From Aquimarina intermedia (GTDB lineage: Bacteria > Bacteroidota > Bacteroidia > Flavobacteriales > Flavobacteriaceae): 47,294 nucleotides of DNA. This document shows, piece after piece, positions 14,760 through 24,256 of the stretch (positions are counted from its first letter, which is position 1; every line of letters begins with the position of its first letter). Location of the stretch: positions 1 through 47,294 of the forward strand of contig NZ_VNHU01000014.1 in assembly GCF_008124785.1 (NCBI RefSeq), in the 5' to 3' direction. The translations under genes were made by a program, and so were the position numbers. The notes under the pieces are model-generated. The model saw only the letters and a program-made list of their open reading frames with translations, was not told the origin of the DNA and did no database searches.

Positions 14760-17700
14760 TTAGAATGTAAATCCAAAACCAAAAGAAAAACGTAAACCAT
14801 CCTCCCCTGTAAAGAAATTGAAAGTACCGCTTAAGGAATCGGCACTGTTGATCCAAAAACCGCCTCCGTAATTATTGTGCCACAATGTTGAGTTGTCGTT
14901 ATCACTTAACCAGACTCTACCTAAATCAAAACCACCAAATATCCCTATCTGTATTGGTAATACACCTGTTTTAAATTGATTAAAACTATAGCGTAAATCT
15001 GCGCTCGTTGCAAAGGATCGTTTACCTGAAAAACGTTGATTACGATAACCTCGTAGTCCAGTATTCTGTCCTAATTGAGCTGATTGATAGAACTCATAAT
15101 CATCTCCCAGATTGATCTGTGCCTGTGCCGAGGTTTTAAGAACTAATTTACGGCTTGTAATTAAGGAATTATAAAAGCCCAAATATGGATTGATGTACCC
15201 GAAGGTTCGATCAAAATCTTCCGCATTAGCAGTAATACCCCCATTAATTTCAAATTTCATCCCATTGGTAGGATTAACATCAACATCGTAACTTTCATAA
15301 CGATACGTGGCGTCTGCACTAACAAAATACTTTCTTTTAAAAAACTCAGGATCACCTGATTCAAAAACAGGGTTTCCAATAAAACGATCACCATCTTTAT
15401 CCACTTGAATACCTTCAAATCTTGCTTTGTAATCGAAGTAACTACCAAATCGACCAAATTTTGCCGCTCCAATATCCACACCAATATGACTAATTCTAAC
15501 CCTGTTAAAATCTAATCCTAAATCATCATCATTATTTACTGTTTCATTACCAAAACCAAAGAAGTTTTCACTAAAATTTGGACTCGTAAATTTTGCACCG
15601 ACCATCAAATTGAAATTTTTGAGCACTCCGGCAAACTCTCCTTTATACTTTACATCAAAACCATTAGTAGCAAAATAAAACCCAGCCGTTAAAGTATGCT
15701 TACTGGTAAATGGATTTCTATTAAAGCCATTTACCCGATATACATTTTTGACACCTATTTTAAAACCATCATCCGGATTGTACGCAACTGCCGGAATTAG
15801 TGAGTTTTTGGTCACTATTTCCTTATTTTTATCAAAAGAATTAACCTCATACGTATCGGTAAAGCGAACTTTTGCATTGCCTTTACGAATGATGGTATTG
15901 GGCTTAGATTTGTAATCATAAATCGTAACTCTGCGTCCTTTTTCAATGTTGAACTTATCATGATCTTGTCCGCCGATAATTCTAATATAAATTGGATTAT
16001 CTCCTTTACCTCTTACATTGAAATAATCATCATCATCCAAACCGTAGAGCCATATTTCTTTGGTGTTTTTTCTATCATATAATTTCTCACTGACCACATC
16101 AGCCTTTTCACCACCTTTAATTCTTGAGATCGTTATCTTTGTTTTGCCATTCTCCATGCGCTCCACTTCGATGTAATCATCCTTATCGGTTCCCGTGACA
16201 ATGGCAAGTTCTGCAAGATATTTATAATATCTCTCAGCTATCTTTACCAAGTTATCACGTCTTCCTTTTAATTTTGCTTTAATTTCATTAGATGAATCTC
16301 CTTTTACTGCATCGGGTAATTTGGTAAATGCTGTTTCAATTACTTCATCTGTCAAATTATCTTGTATGAACTTTGCTTGCTTTTTCCACTCATCTTTGCC
16401 ACTACTCTGGATAAATGTTCTATCGAGTTTCAGCCCGGCGATATTGAACCATTTAATACTTTTGAGGGTTTTATCATATACCTGAAATTTATTTGTTACC
16501 CCAATGAGCCCTCGAAGTGTGCCCAAAAATGCGCCATCAAAATTTGAAAATGCCTGATCTCTATCTCTAGGTATAGGTCTAAAAATATGATCGCCATTTT
16601 CTTTTTCAAATTCTGCCCAGCGCCATTGATCCTGATGTCGATCCCAGTCCCCAATTAGCATATCAAACATACGCGCTCTTATAAAAGCAGCTTCGTCAAT
16701 CTTGTATTTTTCATCTCTACGTAAGCGCTCATATACATCTGCAGTGCTTTCAATATCATCGGGTTGTCCAAAGGTAATCTGGTTTACATGATGTTCCTCC
16801 GGTCGTTCTTCGATCATATAGAGTTCATCTCCATATTCGGCATTATATTTACCTAGCGTTTTTTGCTTTGGCACATAAAATACCTTAGGATTGGTATGAT
16901 AAATCCCTACAGCATCAGAGAGATCCGGGATCACTGTAAATATATAAGGATGTGCAGCTGTGTAGAAATCCTGAAGAATATCTTCTGAAATGGTATTTTC
17001 CAGATCATCGGCTACATAATTATTCTTAAAAGCGTTGGCTTGCAAAAACTGTACGCCGCTTTTTCTCAAAGCTCTTAAATTAAATTCTTTACCATCTTTA
17101 TCTTTTACACGTAATGACCTTGTTTGCTGACCTCCTCCTTTACGAATAACTGTCAATCCCCCATAGAGTGTATCCAGATCAGCAACGGGAGCTTGAATTT
17201 TTTTTCCGTATAAATCACGGTAATGATCACCCCAAATGCTTTCATAAACTTCTGTTCGATCAGTCTCTTCATAGTCATACACCGAAGCCTCTACGGTTTG
17301 ATCAAAAGAATCGGGAAGTGAAGAAAAATCGTAATCCTTCCGTTTTGGATGTACTTCGGTTTCAAACAGTAAAACTGGTTCGTTATTTTCACTTCCAAAG
17401 TAGGAAGCTCTTGAGGAACCGTCCTTTAAAATATCCAAGCGTACAAATCCTTGTCCGCCATAGGCAAAAATCCCATCATTCGCTAAGGTAGCATAAGACG
17501 CTTTTGCACCTGAGCCTGAAACGATTTGTTTGATACTATCATTAACAATGTACTGAATAGAATGTTCGTGGCCTGATGCAAAAATAACACGTTCACCTCC
17601 AGAGGCGATTGTCGACATACGACGTACCAATGATTTATATTGCTTGTTCTGAATATCTTGGCTGGATACCCCGCCGCTAGTTCTAATCATCATAGCTAAT

Positions 17701-18476
17701 GATCCCAAAACCGGTAACGGTATTTTTCTTTGGCTTGGATACAAGTGTTTTACAGGAGCATACTTACCTCCATGTACTCCATTTGAAAACAATGGATGAT
17801 GTAAGGCTATTAAATTCGTTTTATCTTGTCCTTTTTTCAAAGCACTTTGAAACTCCAGAAAGAAAGTTTCTCTGGATTTAATCTGCGGACAATTATCGTT
17901 GATAGTTGGGTGCTTGTCCCAATCTTCTAAATACCATTGTGAATCGACCAGAATCAATTGTATATTATCAGTGATATCAATAGTTTCGATCGGACATCCC
18001 TTGGCCGGACGAAATACCTTTCGGTCCTTTAACTTACTTTCAAAATAATTTTCTTCACGCTTTAAGCCTTTGAGACCTTCATTGTACCAGTCATGGTTAC
18101 CCGGAATAAAAATCACCTGTCCATCAAAACTATTAACCGATTCAATTTGGGCGTCCAATCGATGCTCTGCTAAGGGGCGATCAACAGCATCCTTTTCGGG
18201 CATCCCATCGGGATAAATATTATCTCCCAGAAAAATTGCATAGTTCCCCTGCTGTGAATGCGCTTTCAGGTATTTTTCAAAAGCCAGTAACCCGGGAGTA
18301 CTCTCCCCTAATGATGCATAACCCGCATCTCCAATTAAATAAAATGTTTTTTCAATCTGGTCAGCATTTGTAACCGTATAGCTCGTTTTTTTATCACGGT
18401 ACTGAGGTTCATAAAGTGCACAATTCGATAATAGTAAAAAGCTTAATATTGTTAGAATTATGTTATATTTTTTCAT
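14760..18476 (-). CDS. Metallophosphoesterase / kinase-like / Omp85-barrel fusion protein
   Basis: The protein has 1238 residues with a lipoprotein-like leader (LLLSNC, Cys19). Residues 43-350 are a calcineurin-like phosphoesterase with metal ligands in IGDAG (48-52), LGDN (83-86), GNHDW (126-130), HH (226-227) and GHEH (302-305). Residues 440-650 contain a Gly-rich segment (KGGGQQTRSLRVKD, 446-459), GDWDRHQDQW (609-618) and PRDRDQAF (636-643), a pattern like atypical kinases of the CotH/FAM20/HipA kind. Residues 805-845 hold Asp-rich motifs (GLDDDDYF, GGQDHDKF) that may bind calcium. Residues 890-1238 form a BamA/TamA-like surface-antigen barrel with LRGYR (1141-1145) and a terminal Phe. It is probably an outer-membrane protein. 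The phosphatase and barrel are clear; the kinase-like assignment is tentative. Confidence 0.88.
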   Translation of the reverse strand: MKKYNIILTILSFLLLSNCALYEPQYRDKKTSYTVTNADQIEKTFYLIGDAGYASLGESTPGLLAFEKYLKAHSQQGNYAIFLGDNIYPDGMPEKDAVDRPLAEHRLDAQIESVNSFDGQVIFIPGNHDWYNEGLKGLKREENYFESKLKDRKVFRPAKGCPIETIDITDNIQLILVDSQWYLEDWDKHPTINDNCPQIKSRETFFLEFQSALKKGQDKTNLIALHHPLFSNGVHGGKYAPVKHLYPSQRKIPLPVLGSLAMMIRTSGGVSSQDIQNKQYKSLVRRMSTIASGGERVIFASGHEHSIQYIVNDSIKQIVSGSGAKASYATLANDGIFAYGGQGFVRLDILKDGSSRASYFGSENNEPVLLFETEVHPKRKDYDFSSLPDSFDQTVEASVYDYEETDRTEVYESIWGDHYRDLYGKKIQAPVADLDTLYGGLTVIRKGGGQQTRSLRVKDKDGKEFNLRALRKSGVQFLQANAFKNNYVADDLENTISEDILQDFYTAAHPYIFTVIPDLSDAVGIYHTNPKVFYVPKQKTLGKYNAEYGDELYMIEERPEEHHVNQITFGQPDDIESTADVYERLRRDEKYKIDEAAFIRARMFDMLIGDWDRHQDQWRWAEFEKENGDHIFRPIPRDRDQAFSNFDGAFLGTLRGLIGVTNKFQVYDKTLKSIKWFNIAGLKLDRTFIQSSGKDEWKKQAKFIQDNLTDEVIETAFTKLPDAVKGDSSNEIKAKLKGRRDNLVKIAERYYKYLAELAIVTGTDKDDYIEVERMENGKTKITISRIKGGEKADVVSEKLYDRKNTKEIWLYGLDDDDYFNVRGKGDNPIYIRIIGGQDHDKFNIEKGRRVTIYDYKSKPNTIIRKGNAKVRFTDTYEVNSFDKNKEIVTKNSLIPAVAYNPDDGFKIGVKNVYRVNGFNRNPFTSKHTLTAGFYFATNGFDVKYKGEFAGVLKNFNLMVGAKFTSPNFSENFFGFGNETVNNDDDLGLDFNRVRISHIGVDIGAAKFGRFGSYFDYKARFEGIQVDKDGDRFIGNPVFESGDPEFFKRKYFVSADATYRYESYDVDVNPTNGMKFEINGGITANAEDFDRTFGYINPYLGFYNSLITSRKLVLKTSAQAQINLGDDYEFYQSAQLGQNTGLRGYRNQRFSGKRSFATSADLRYSFNQFKTGVLPIQIGIFGGFDLGRVWLSDNDNSTLWHNNYGGGFWINSADSLSGTFNFFTGEDGLRFSFGFGFTF

Positions 18477-18534
18477 ACGAATAGGACGGTAATTTTAATA
18501 TATTGTACTTTGGTGTTAAATTTAATACGAATCT

Positions 18535-19719
18535 ATGTCAACACTAGTAGAGAAAGCAGATAAGTTTGTTTTAGAATTATTTAAAAATGAACTTCCTGAA
18601 ACTTTCGTTTATCATAATTATATTCACACACAACGCGTCGTTAAAAGTACTAACGAAATAATAGAAAATTCTGAAATTGGTGTTAAAGATGCCGAGATAC
18701 TAAGGCTGGCAGCTTGGCTTCATGATACCGGGTACACTAAAAGTATTGATAATCATGAAGAAGAAAGTATTGTTATAGCTAAGCAATTTTTGAACGAACA
18801 TAATGCCGATACTGATGTTATTGAAAAAGTAACTGCATGCATCTTGGCTACCAAATTTAATTCTGAACCTAACTCCTTTTTGGAAGAAGTAATCAGGGAT
18901 GCTGATAGCTCACATTTTGCAAAAAAATACTTTGAAGAAACCAGTGAATTCTTACGACAAGAACTTCGTCTCCACAATATAAAAGAATTCACAACCAAAG
19001 AATGGATTCAGGAGAATATTGAGATGTTTACTCAAAAACATAAGTATTATACAAACTATGCCTTGAGAAATTGGGTCAAGAAAAAGGACGAAAATCTCCT
19101 AAAACTTATTGAAAAACAAAAAAAGAGAAAGAAAAAGAACAAAAAAGAGGCGTTAAAGGCCCAGTTAAAAGCAAAGTATAAAAACGAAAGTCCTGAACGC
19201 GGTATTCAGACACTGTTTAGGGTAACGCTAAGAAATCACATCAAACTGAGTGATATTGCTGATACAAAAGCCAACATCTTACTTTCAGTAAATGCAATTA
19301 TCATTTCGCTGGCGCTTGCTAATTTGATACCAAAACTGGATTCTGTAAGTAATCAGCATTTATTGTTTCCCAGTTTAATATTAGTATTGTTTAGTGTTGC
19401 ATCCATCATTTTATCAATAATGTCTACCCGACCTAATGTTACTACGGGTGAGTTTACCAAAGAGCAAGTTCAAAATAAAGAGATTAATGTTCTCTTTTTT
19501 GGTAATTTTCATAAAATGCCATATCAGGAGTATAAATGGGCTATTCAAGAAATTATTAAGGACAAAGAGTATGTTTATGAATCACTTACCAAAGATTTAT
19601 ACTTTCTGGGTATAGTGCTAAATCGCAAATATAAATTATTGCGATTAACGTATACTGTATTTATGATTGGAATTATCGTTTCTGTTATCGCATTTATAGT
19701 AGCATTCTACTATTTATAG
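18535..19719 (+). CDS. HD phosphohydrolase fused to a Pycsar-effector-like (PycTM/DUF5706) membrane domain
   Basis: Residues 1-180 are an HD-superfamily phosphohydrolase: His27/His31 (YHNYIH), His63-Asp64 (WLHDTGY), His74 (NHEEES) and Asp122/Asp124 (IRDADSSH). A very basic linker follows (178-215, including KQKKRKKKNKK). Residues 225-394 match the PycTM effector domain of Pycsar anti-phage systems, with the hallmark LSDIADTKANILLSVNAIII (238-257) and membrane helices at about 247-266, 278-296 and 371-392. HD domains of this type often cleave nucleotides or cyclic nucleotides. No nucleotide cyclase lies next to it. The gene is divergent from the phosphoesterase fusion. HD-PycTM proteins occur widely in Bacteroidota, so a housekeeping signalling role is also possible. 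Confidence 0.88.
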   Translation: MSTLVEKADKFVLELFKNELPETFVYHNYIHTQRVVKSTNEIIENSEIGVKDAEILRLAAWLHDTGYTKSIDNHEEESIVIAKQFLNEHNADTDVIEKVTACILATKFNSEPNSFLEEVIRDADSSHFAKKYFEETSEFLRQELRLHNIKEFTTKEWIQENIEMFTQKHKYYTNYALRNWVKKKDENLLKLIEKQKKRKKKNKKEALKAQLKAKYKNESPERGIQTLFRVTLRNHIKLSDIADTKANILLSVNAIIISLALANLIPKLDSVSNQHLLFPSLILVLFSVASIILSIMSTRPNVTTGEFTKEQVQNKEINVLFFGNFHKMPYQEYKWAIQEIIKDKEYVYESLTKDLYFLGIVLNRKYKLLRLTYTVFMIGIIVSVIAFIVAFYYL

Positions 19720-19743
19720 CACTTCAATAAACAATATGCATAA

Positions 19744-19778
19744 AAAAACGCAACTACTTTTTAAGCAGTTGCGTTTTT
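19744..19778. terminator. Bidirectional terminator
   Basis: AAAAACGCAACT (19744-19755) pairs with AGTTGCGTTTTT (19767-19778) around an 11-base loop. The A run on the left and T run on the right let it act in both directions between the convergent HD-PycTM and GAF genes. Confidence 0.85.
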
Positions 19779-19797
19779 CATTTTTATAGTATTAAAA

Positions 19798-22161
19798 TTA
19801 TGCTAGTTCTTTCATGAGATCCTCATAATTATAAAACTCTTTTTTAGTTTTATCAGGATGGTACAAAATATTAATTCGCAGTGCTTTTAAACCTGTTACG
19901 CCCTGTAAATCTTCAAGCTCCAATATTTCTACTTCTTTACCCAAATATTTTTTGGACTGCAAAAACTTTACATATCTTAAATACTCCAGTTCATCAGAAC
20001 GTTGTGAATATACAATAGTAAGTTTGCCTTCTTTTGTAATACGTTCTTCAGTACCTTTAATATTAGCTTTATCTACGCGTTTTTTAACGACCTCATATCT
20101 TGCATTATAAGTACCATCTACATCAAATCGTTTTTCATCCATTCTAAAACGGACAGAAAGCGAGGAATTAAATACCAGAATCATAGAAGCAACATCTAAT
20201 TTTGCCGGAAGATCCTGTTTCAACTGATAATATGCATTTTCCATTTCGCACATTACCTGTAACTGCCATAATCTAAGATTTTTGAGGTATATCTTATTAA
20301 AACTATCTTCCTTGGTAATAGATTCTCCGATATACATATTATGTTCTACACCATCAGTTTTAAAACGCTCAAAATAATGTGGATAGAGTTGTTGAGCTTC
20401 AATTTGTTTGGCGTCCAATAGATCTGCCATTTTCTTATTAATAAGCATCACTGACTCATCGTAGTTCTTACGATGTTTATACACCATTTTAAATTCTACA
20501 TCTAATTGATCATAATATTGATTAATCAATATTTCAAGATCACTATATTTCTTTTTTAGATGCTCGAAAAGCGGTATGATGTCTTTCTTAATAAAACTTA
20601 GAATTTTTTGTTCACTATCAACCTCTAATTGATTGGTGACTTCATCAATAAATTTATCAATTCTGAATTTTAATTGCTCATATATAGGTAAACAATCGGA
20701 CTCTATACCGCGATCCAGTATTTTGGATATTTCGGTTAATTGTAATTTCAAATCCTTTTGTATAGCCGCATTTCTAGCTTCAGAAGAACCTTTGATATCA
20801 ATCTGACCATATAGCGGGTAGACATTATCAAAAACTATTTCTCTAAACGAGGCAGGCATTCCTTCAACCTTAGCCCGCATAAAGCGTTTAGCTTCCTGTC
20901 TAAATTTCCAATACACGCTCCCGTGAATCGAAGTGCATTCTTCCTGAATGATAAGCTCCAATTCATTTTCAGACTTTACTTTTGAGCGCAACACAGAGTC
21001 CACTAAATATGGCATTACATCTTGCAACTTATGCGCATTTATACTATTAAGCTCTCTCTTATTAGGAGACACAATTTCTAATACACCCAGTAACTTACCT
21101 TCACCCTCTATCGGAGCAATAATGGCACTTTGTATACCTTGGTGTTCTAAATTTTGATAAAATTTTTCATCAGGCATCATTGCCTTGTACTTTTCAACAT
21201 CCGAAATTGTGAAATAAGTGGATTTACCGAATAGATTCTCATAAGAACCACAGCAAAGTGCTTCTTTACATTCCTCAGAAAAACGATCATTCAAAATATA
21301 ACTATCAATATCTTTGAACGGTACACGTTCAAACACCTGATCTTCCTCATTATAATTAGAGAATCCAATGCGTATTTCGGGCAAATTAAAAATAGCTCTA
21401 AAAATACCCTGAAAGCGTTCTATAAAATTACTTTGAGTTTTATCATATTGCAGTAAGCTGGTCTTGAACTCTGATAAAGAAACATCGGTGGTAGCATCAA
21501 ACATATTAGCAATTACTACCCCTTTAAAAACATAGCTTTTGGGTGGAAAATATTTTTTCCAAACTGTAATGTCTTCAAAACTATCCAGTAATTCCCCTAC
21601 TTCGTCGTCGGTAATATCCAGCGCTAGGTCTGTTTTCTCAATTTGCACAAAATCGGCATTGTATAAAATTCTATAATACCTCATAATTCCTGAAGCATCA
21701 GGAATATTGTAATGGAACGGTCTTTTAAAATCTATACTGTAGCCATAATAATGATTGAGAATGATACTACATCCCATGATGTAATATTGATCTTCTTCTA
21801 AATTTGTAATTGCAGGAGTAAACGTTTCACCAGCAGCTTTAACGATATTTCTAAATCGCTGGGTTGATTGTAATACTAAATTTCCAAAGGGAATCGTAGC
21901 TATTTTGATTTCATTTTTCTGCAGAATTTCAGAAAACAGATCTTCTAACACCAAGTCAATCTGAGGCATTAGTTCATCAAGCTCCTTTTTAGATTGCAAA
22001 CCCGTTTCAAGTGTTGGATGTGCCTCAGCGATTTCTAAAATTTTAAGCGCTCTTTCTCGCAAAAGCAAATTATCACTTTTGGCAAATTCTCTATATCTAT
22101 CAAAGAAAGATGAAAAACTTATCCAGATATCCATCGGGAAATCTTGATCGAACGTCTCCAT
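19798..22161 (-). CDS. Large GAF-domain protein of unknown function
   Basis: This 787-residue protein has no signal peptide or membrane segment. Residues 245-395 look like a GAF sensor domain (EIRIGFSNY, QGIQSAIIAPIEGEGKLLGV, LEIVSPNKRELNSI). The C-terminal half is mainly helical with charged coiled-coil stretches (about 470-590). The end contains RKEGKL-type basic strands (KGTEERITKEGKLTIVYSQR). No kinase, cyclase, HTH or EAL/GGDEF motif was seen, so the output is unknown. It is a conserved type of Bacteroidota protein as far as I recall. The gene is transcribed alone, from a -7 box 28 bases upstream. Confidence 0.75.
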   Translation of the reverse strand: METFDQDFPMDIWISFSSFFDRYREFAKSDNLLLRERALKILEIAEAHPTLETGLQSKKELDELMPQIDLVLEDLFSEILQKNEIKIATIPFGNLVLQSTQRFRNIVKAAGETFTPAITNLEEDQYYIMGCSIILNHYYGYSIDFKRPFHYNIPDASGIMRYYRILYNADFVQIEKTDLALDITDDEVGELLDSFEDITVWKKYFPPKSYVFKGVVIANMFDATTDVSLSEFKTSLLQYDKTQSNFIERFQGIFRAIFNLPEIRIGFSNYNEEDQVFERVPFKDIDSYILNDRFSEECKEALCCGSYENLFGKSTYFTISDVEKYKAMMPDEKFYQNLEHQGIQSAIIAPIEGEGKLLGVLEIVSPNKRELNSINAHKLQDVMPYLVDSVLRSKVKSENELELIIQEECTSIHGSVYWKFRQEAKRFMRAKVEGMPASFREIVFDNVYPLYGQIDIKGSSEARNAAIQKDLKLQLTEISKILDRGIESDCLPIYEQLKFRIDKFIDEVTNQLEVDSEQKILSFIKKDIIPLFEHLKKKYSDLEILINQYYDQLDVEFKMVYKHRKNYDESVMLINKKMADLLDAKQIEAQQLYPHYFERFKTDGVEHNMYIGESITKEDSFNKIYLKNLRLWQLQVMCEMENAYYQLKQDLPAKLDVASMILVFNSSLSVRFRMDEKRFDVDGTYNARYEVVKKRVDKANIKGTEERITKEGKLTIVYSQRSDELEYLRYVKFLQSKKYLGKEVEILELEDLQGVTGLKALRINILYHPDKTKKEFYNYEDLMKELA

Positions 22162-22188
22162 AATACGGCTACTTTATTTTAAAGATGA

Positions 22189-22196
22189 CAAAAATA
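22189..22196 (-). promoter_or_regulatory. -7 box for the GAF-domain gene
   Basis: Minus-strand TATTTTTG is an exact TAnnTTTG match, 28 bases upstream of the ATG at 22161. No clear TTG is found at the -33 position. Confidence 0.4.
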
Positions 22197-22308
22197 CTGC
22201 AATTAACAAAGCTTTGGCCCGTGGATTAACAATTAATTATATTATAAAGTTAATTATTCTTTTATACCATTCTGATTCTTTATTTTTACGTCCCTAATTA
22301 TGTATGTT

Positions 22309-23424
22309 ATGACAAGAATTTTTCTGCTATTACTAGCGATTAGTATTACCCTGAGCTGTCAAAATGAAAAAAAAGACAGTTATATAATTTATGGCTCGAC
22401 TTCTGGTTTTGAAAATGGAACATCCGTATATGTAAATGCTTTAAGTCAATCCAATCGCCCTGCGGTTATCGATTCTACGACTATCCAAGATGGTAAATTC
22501 GAAATTGAGTTACCCAGTGTTGAACAAATGGACTTCAACTATTTGACATTCAACAAAGTTCCGGGTAACGTATTGTATCTAGCAGAGAACAACCCGATTG
22601 AAATGACTATTTATAAAGATAGTTTGCGTTCCTCAATAATTGACGGTGGTTCTGAGAATGATTTATTTTTTGAATATTTAATCAAAGTTCAGGATTACAA
22701 TAAAAAGCGAATCGAACTCAACAACCAATATCAGATCGCTTCCAAATTAAAGGAAACTGAGAAAGCTCAAAATCTTGCAACGCAACTGTCTGATATGTTT
22801 AATCAGGAAAAAGCATATAGAACTGAGATTGCTAAAAACAATCCAAACTCAATAGTTTCTGTAATGGCACTAACCGATTTACTCAATTTAAAAGTAGTGC
22901 CTGCTCGACAAATTAAAGAATTATACACCACCGTGGATGATTCTTTAAAAAAGACACGTTTAGGTAAAAATTTAGATCAATTAATCCGTAATTCTGTAGG
23001 TCGTATTGATGTTGGTAGTGAAGCGGTAAGTTTTTCTGCTCCTTCTCCCGAAGGTACTACAGTATCACTAAAGGATGCCATGGGCAAGCTGACAATCATC
23101 GACTTTTGGGCATCTTGGTGCAAGCCTTGTAGAATAGAAAACCCTAACGTAGTACGTGTGTATAATAAATACCATGACAAAGGACTCAATATTATTGGCG
23201 TTTCCCTTGATCGTGATAAGAAAAAATGGTTAGAAGCAATTGCTGCAGATGATCTTCAATGGAGTCACGTATCAAATTTACAGTTTTGGCAAGAACCAAT
23301 TGCTAAATTATACGGCGTGCGATCCATACCGGCTACATTCTTGTTAGATGAAAATGGAAAAATAATTGCAAAAAATCTAAGAGGTGCTGCTTTAGAAACT
23401 AAAATTGCTGAGCTTTTAGACTAA
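22309..23424 (+). CDS. TlpA-like thioredoxin lipoprotein with DUF4369 domain
   Basis: The leader MTRIFLLLLAISITLSC ends in a lipobox cysteine, so this is a lipoprotein, probably in the periplasm. I chose ATG 22309 over 22300 because a near-consensus -7 box (TATTTTTA, 22281-22288) would start the transcript at about 22295, leaving almost no leader for the earlier ATG. The N-terminal half is a DUF4369 beta domain (YIIYGSTSGFENGTSVYVNA). The C-terminal 130 residues are a thioredoxin fold with redox motif WASWCKPC and cis-proline loop RSIPATF. It should act as a thiol-disulfide oxidoreductase, for example in cytochrome c maturation or repair of exported proteins. It stands alone, convergent with the rhomboid gene. 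Confidence 0.9.
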   Translation: MTRIFLLLLAISITLSCQNEKKDSYIIYGSTSGFENGTSVYVNALSQSNRPAVIDSTTIQDGKFEIELPSVEQMDFNYLTFNKVPGNVLYLAENNPIEMTIYKDSLRSSIIDGGSENDLFFEYLIKVQDYNKKRIELNNQYQIASKLKETEKAQNLATQLSDMFNQEKAYRTEIAKNNPNSIVSVMALTDLLNLKVVPARQIKELYTTVDDSLKKTRLGKNLDQLIRNSVGRIDVGSEAVSFSAPSPEGTTVSLKDAMGKLTIIDFWASWCKPCRIENPNVVRVYNKYHDKGLNIIGVSLDRDKKKWLEAIAADDLQWSHVSNLQFWQEPIAKLYGVRSIPATFLLDENGKIIAKNLRGAALETKIAELLD

Positions 23425-23440
23425 AAAAATATAACACCCT

Positions 23441-23479
23441 GAACAAACAAAGGCGACCGATGGTTGCCTTTGTTTGTTC
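23441..23479. terminator. Strong bidirectional terminator
   Basis: The arms at 23441-23458 (start GAACAAACAAAGGCGACC) and 23462-23479 pair over 18 bp with one G-T wobble and a 3-base loop. The hairpin runs into the first two bases of the rhomboid stop codon (23478-23480) and serves both convergent genes. Confidence 0.85.
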
Positions 23480-24128
23480 ATAATTTTCCTAAACGTTGTA
23501 AAATAAAAAGAATAACAATAGGAATCGCAAGAATACCAATCATCAATAAGTTTTGTTCAAAAAGCCATGGTGCCATTATTAAGGTTACCAGATATCCCCC
23601 TACTGCACCTCCAAAATGAGCATCATGACCAATATTGTCACGTCTGCTTTTCATTCCGTAAATAGTATATAACAAATATCCGATACCAAAAATATAGGCC
23701 GGTATAGGAATTGGTATAAGCATAAGATATAAACTCATATCAGGACGAAAAAGAATCGCTGAAAATATGATTCCGGATACCGCACCACTTGCTCCTATTG
23801 CACTGTAATGAGGCTCATTTTTGTGAAAAACAAAAGAGAATATATTACCTACCAGCAAACTTGCTACATAAATGATTAAGAACTTAAGTATTCCTACATA
23901 AACAATAACAACAGGACCAAAAAAATATAAGGTGAACATATTGAAAAACAAATGCATTGAATCGGCATGTAAGAAACCCGAACTTAACATTCTAATTTGC
24001 TCACCTTTTTGTATTCCTGCAATATTGAACTTATACCGTTCAAAAAATGAATACTCTTTAAAACCTTTTAATGAAAATAACACATTGGCAACAATCAGTA
24101 GTATCACTACAAGATTCGTCTCAGACAT
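23478..24128 (-). CDS. Rhomboid-family intramembrane serine protease
   Basis: A six-helix membrane protease of 216 residues. The catalytic serine lies in GASGAVSG (the rhomboid GxSG motif) and the partner histidine in NIGHDAHFGGAVGGY. The oxyanion Asn is likely in MHLFFNMF. The frame is open to ATG 24191, but that adds a basic non-membrane leader. I prefer 24128 because a perfect -7 box (TATCTTTG, 24151-24144) lies just upstream of it and inside the longer frame. Rhomboids cut single-pass membrane proteins near the outer leaflet; the substrate here is unknown. It is divergent from the acyltransferase pair. Confidence 0.92.
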   Translation of the reverse strand: MSETNLVVILLIVANVLFSLKGFKEYSFFERYKFNIAGIQKGEQIRMLSSGFLHADSMHLFFNMFTLYFFGPVVIVYVGILKFLIIYVASLLVGNIFSFVFHKNEPHYSAIGASGAVSGIIFSAILFRPDMSLYLMLIPIPIPAYIFGIGYLLYTIYGMKSRRDNIGHDAHFGGAVGGYLVTLIMAPWLFEQNLLMIGILAIPIVILFILQRLGKL

Positions 24129-24143
24129 ACAGTTCTTTTTTGT

Positions 24144-24151
24144 CAAAGATA
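24144..24151 (-). promoter_or_regulatory. -7 box for the rhomboid gene
   Basis: Minus-strand TATCTTTG matches TAnnTTTG exactly, 15 bases upstream of ATG 24128. It decides the start, since transcription from here could not include the ATG at 24191. No good -33 element was found. Confidence 0.45.
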
Positions 24152-24228
24152 CAGATTTCTTCAAGGAAAAATGAATAGAGAAACTTCTCATATTTCGGTT
24201 TAATAAATGATTAACTCATAAATAATCT

Positions 24229-24236
24229 TAAATTTG
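24229..24236 (+). promoter_or_regulatory. -7 box for the first acyltransferase gene
   Basis: TAAATTTG matches TAnnTTTG exactly and ends 20 bases before the ATG at 24257. No TTG is seen at the usual -33 distance. Confidence 0.4.
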
Positions 24237-24256
24237 TTGGCTAGATATTTCTGACA

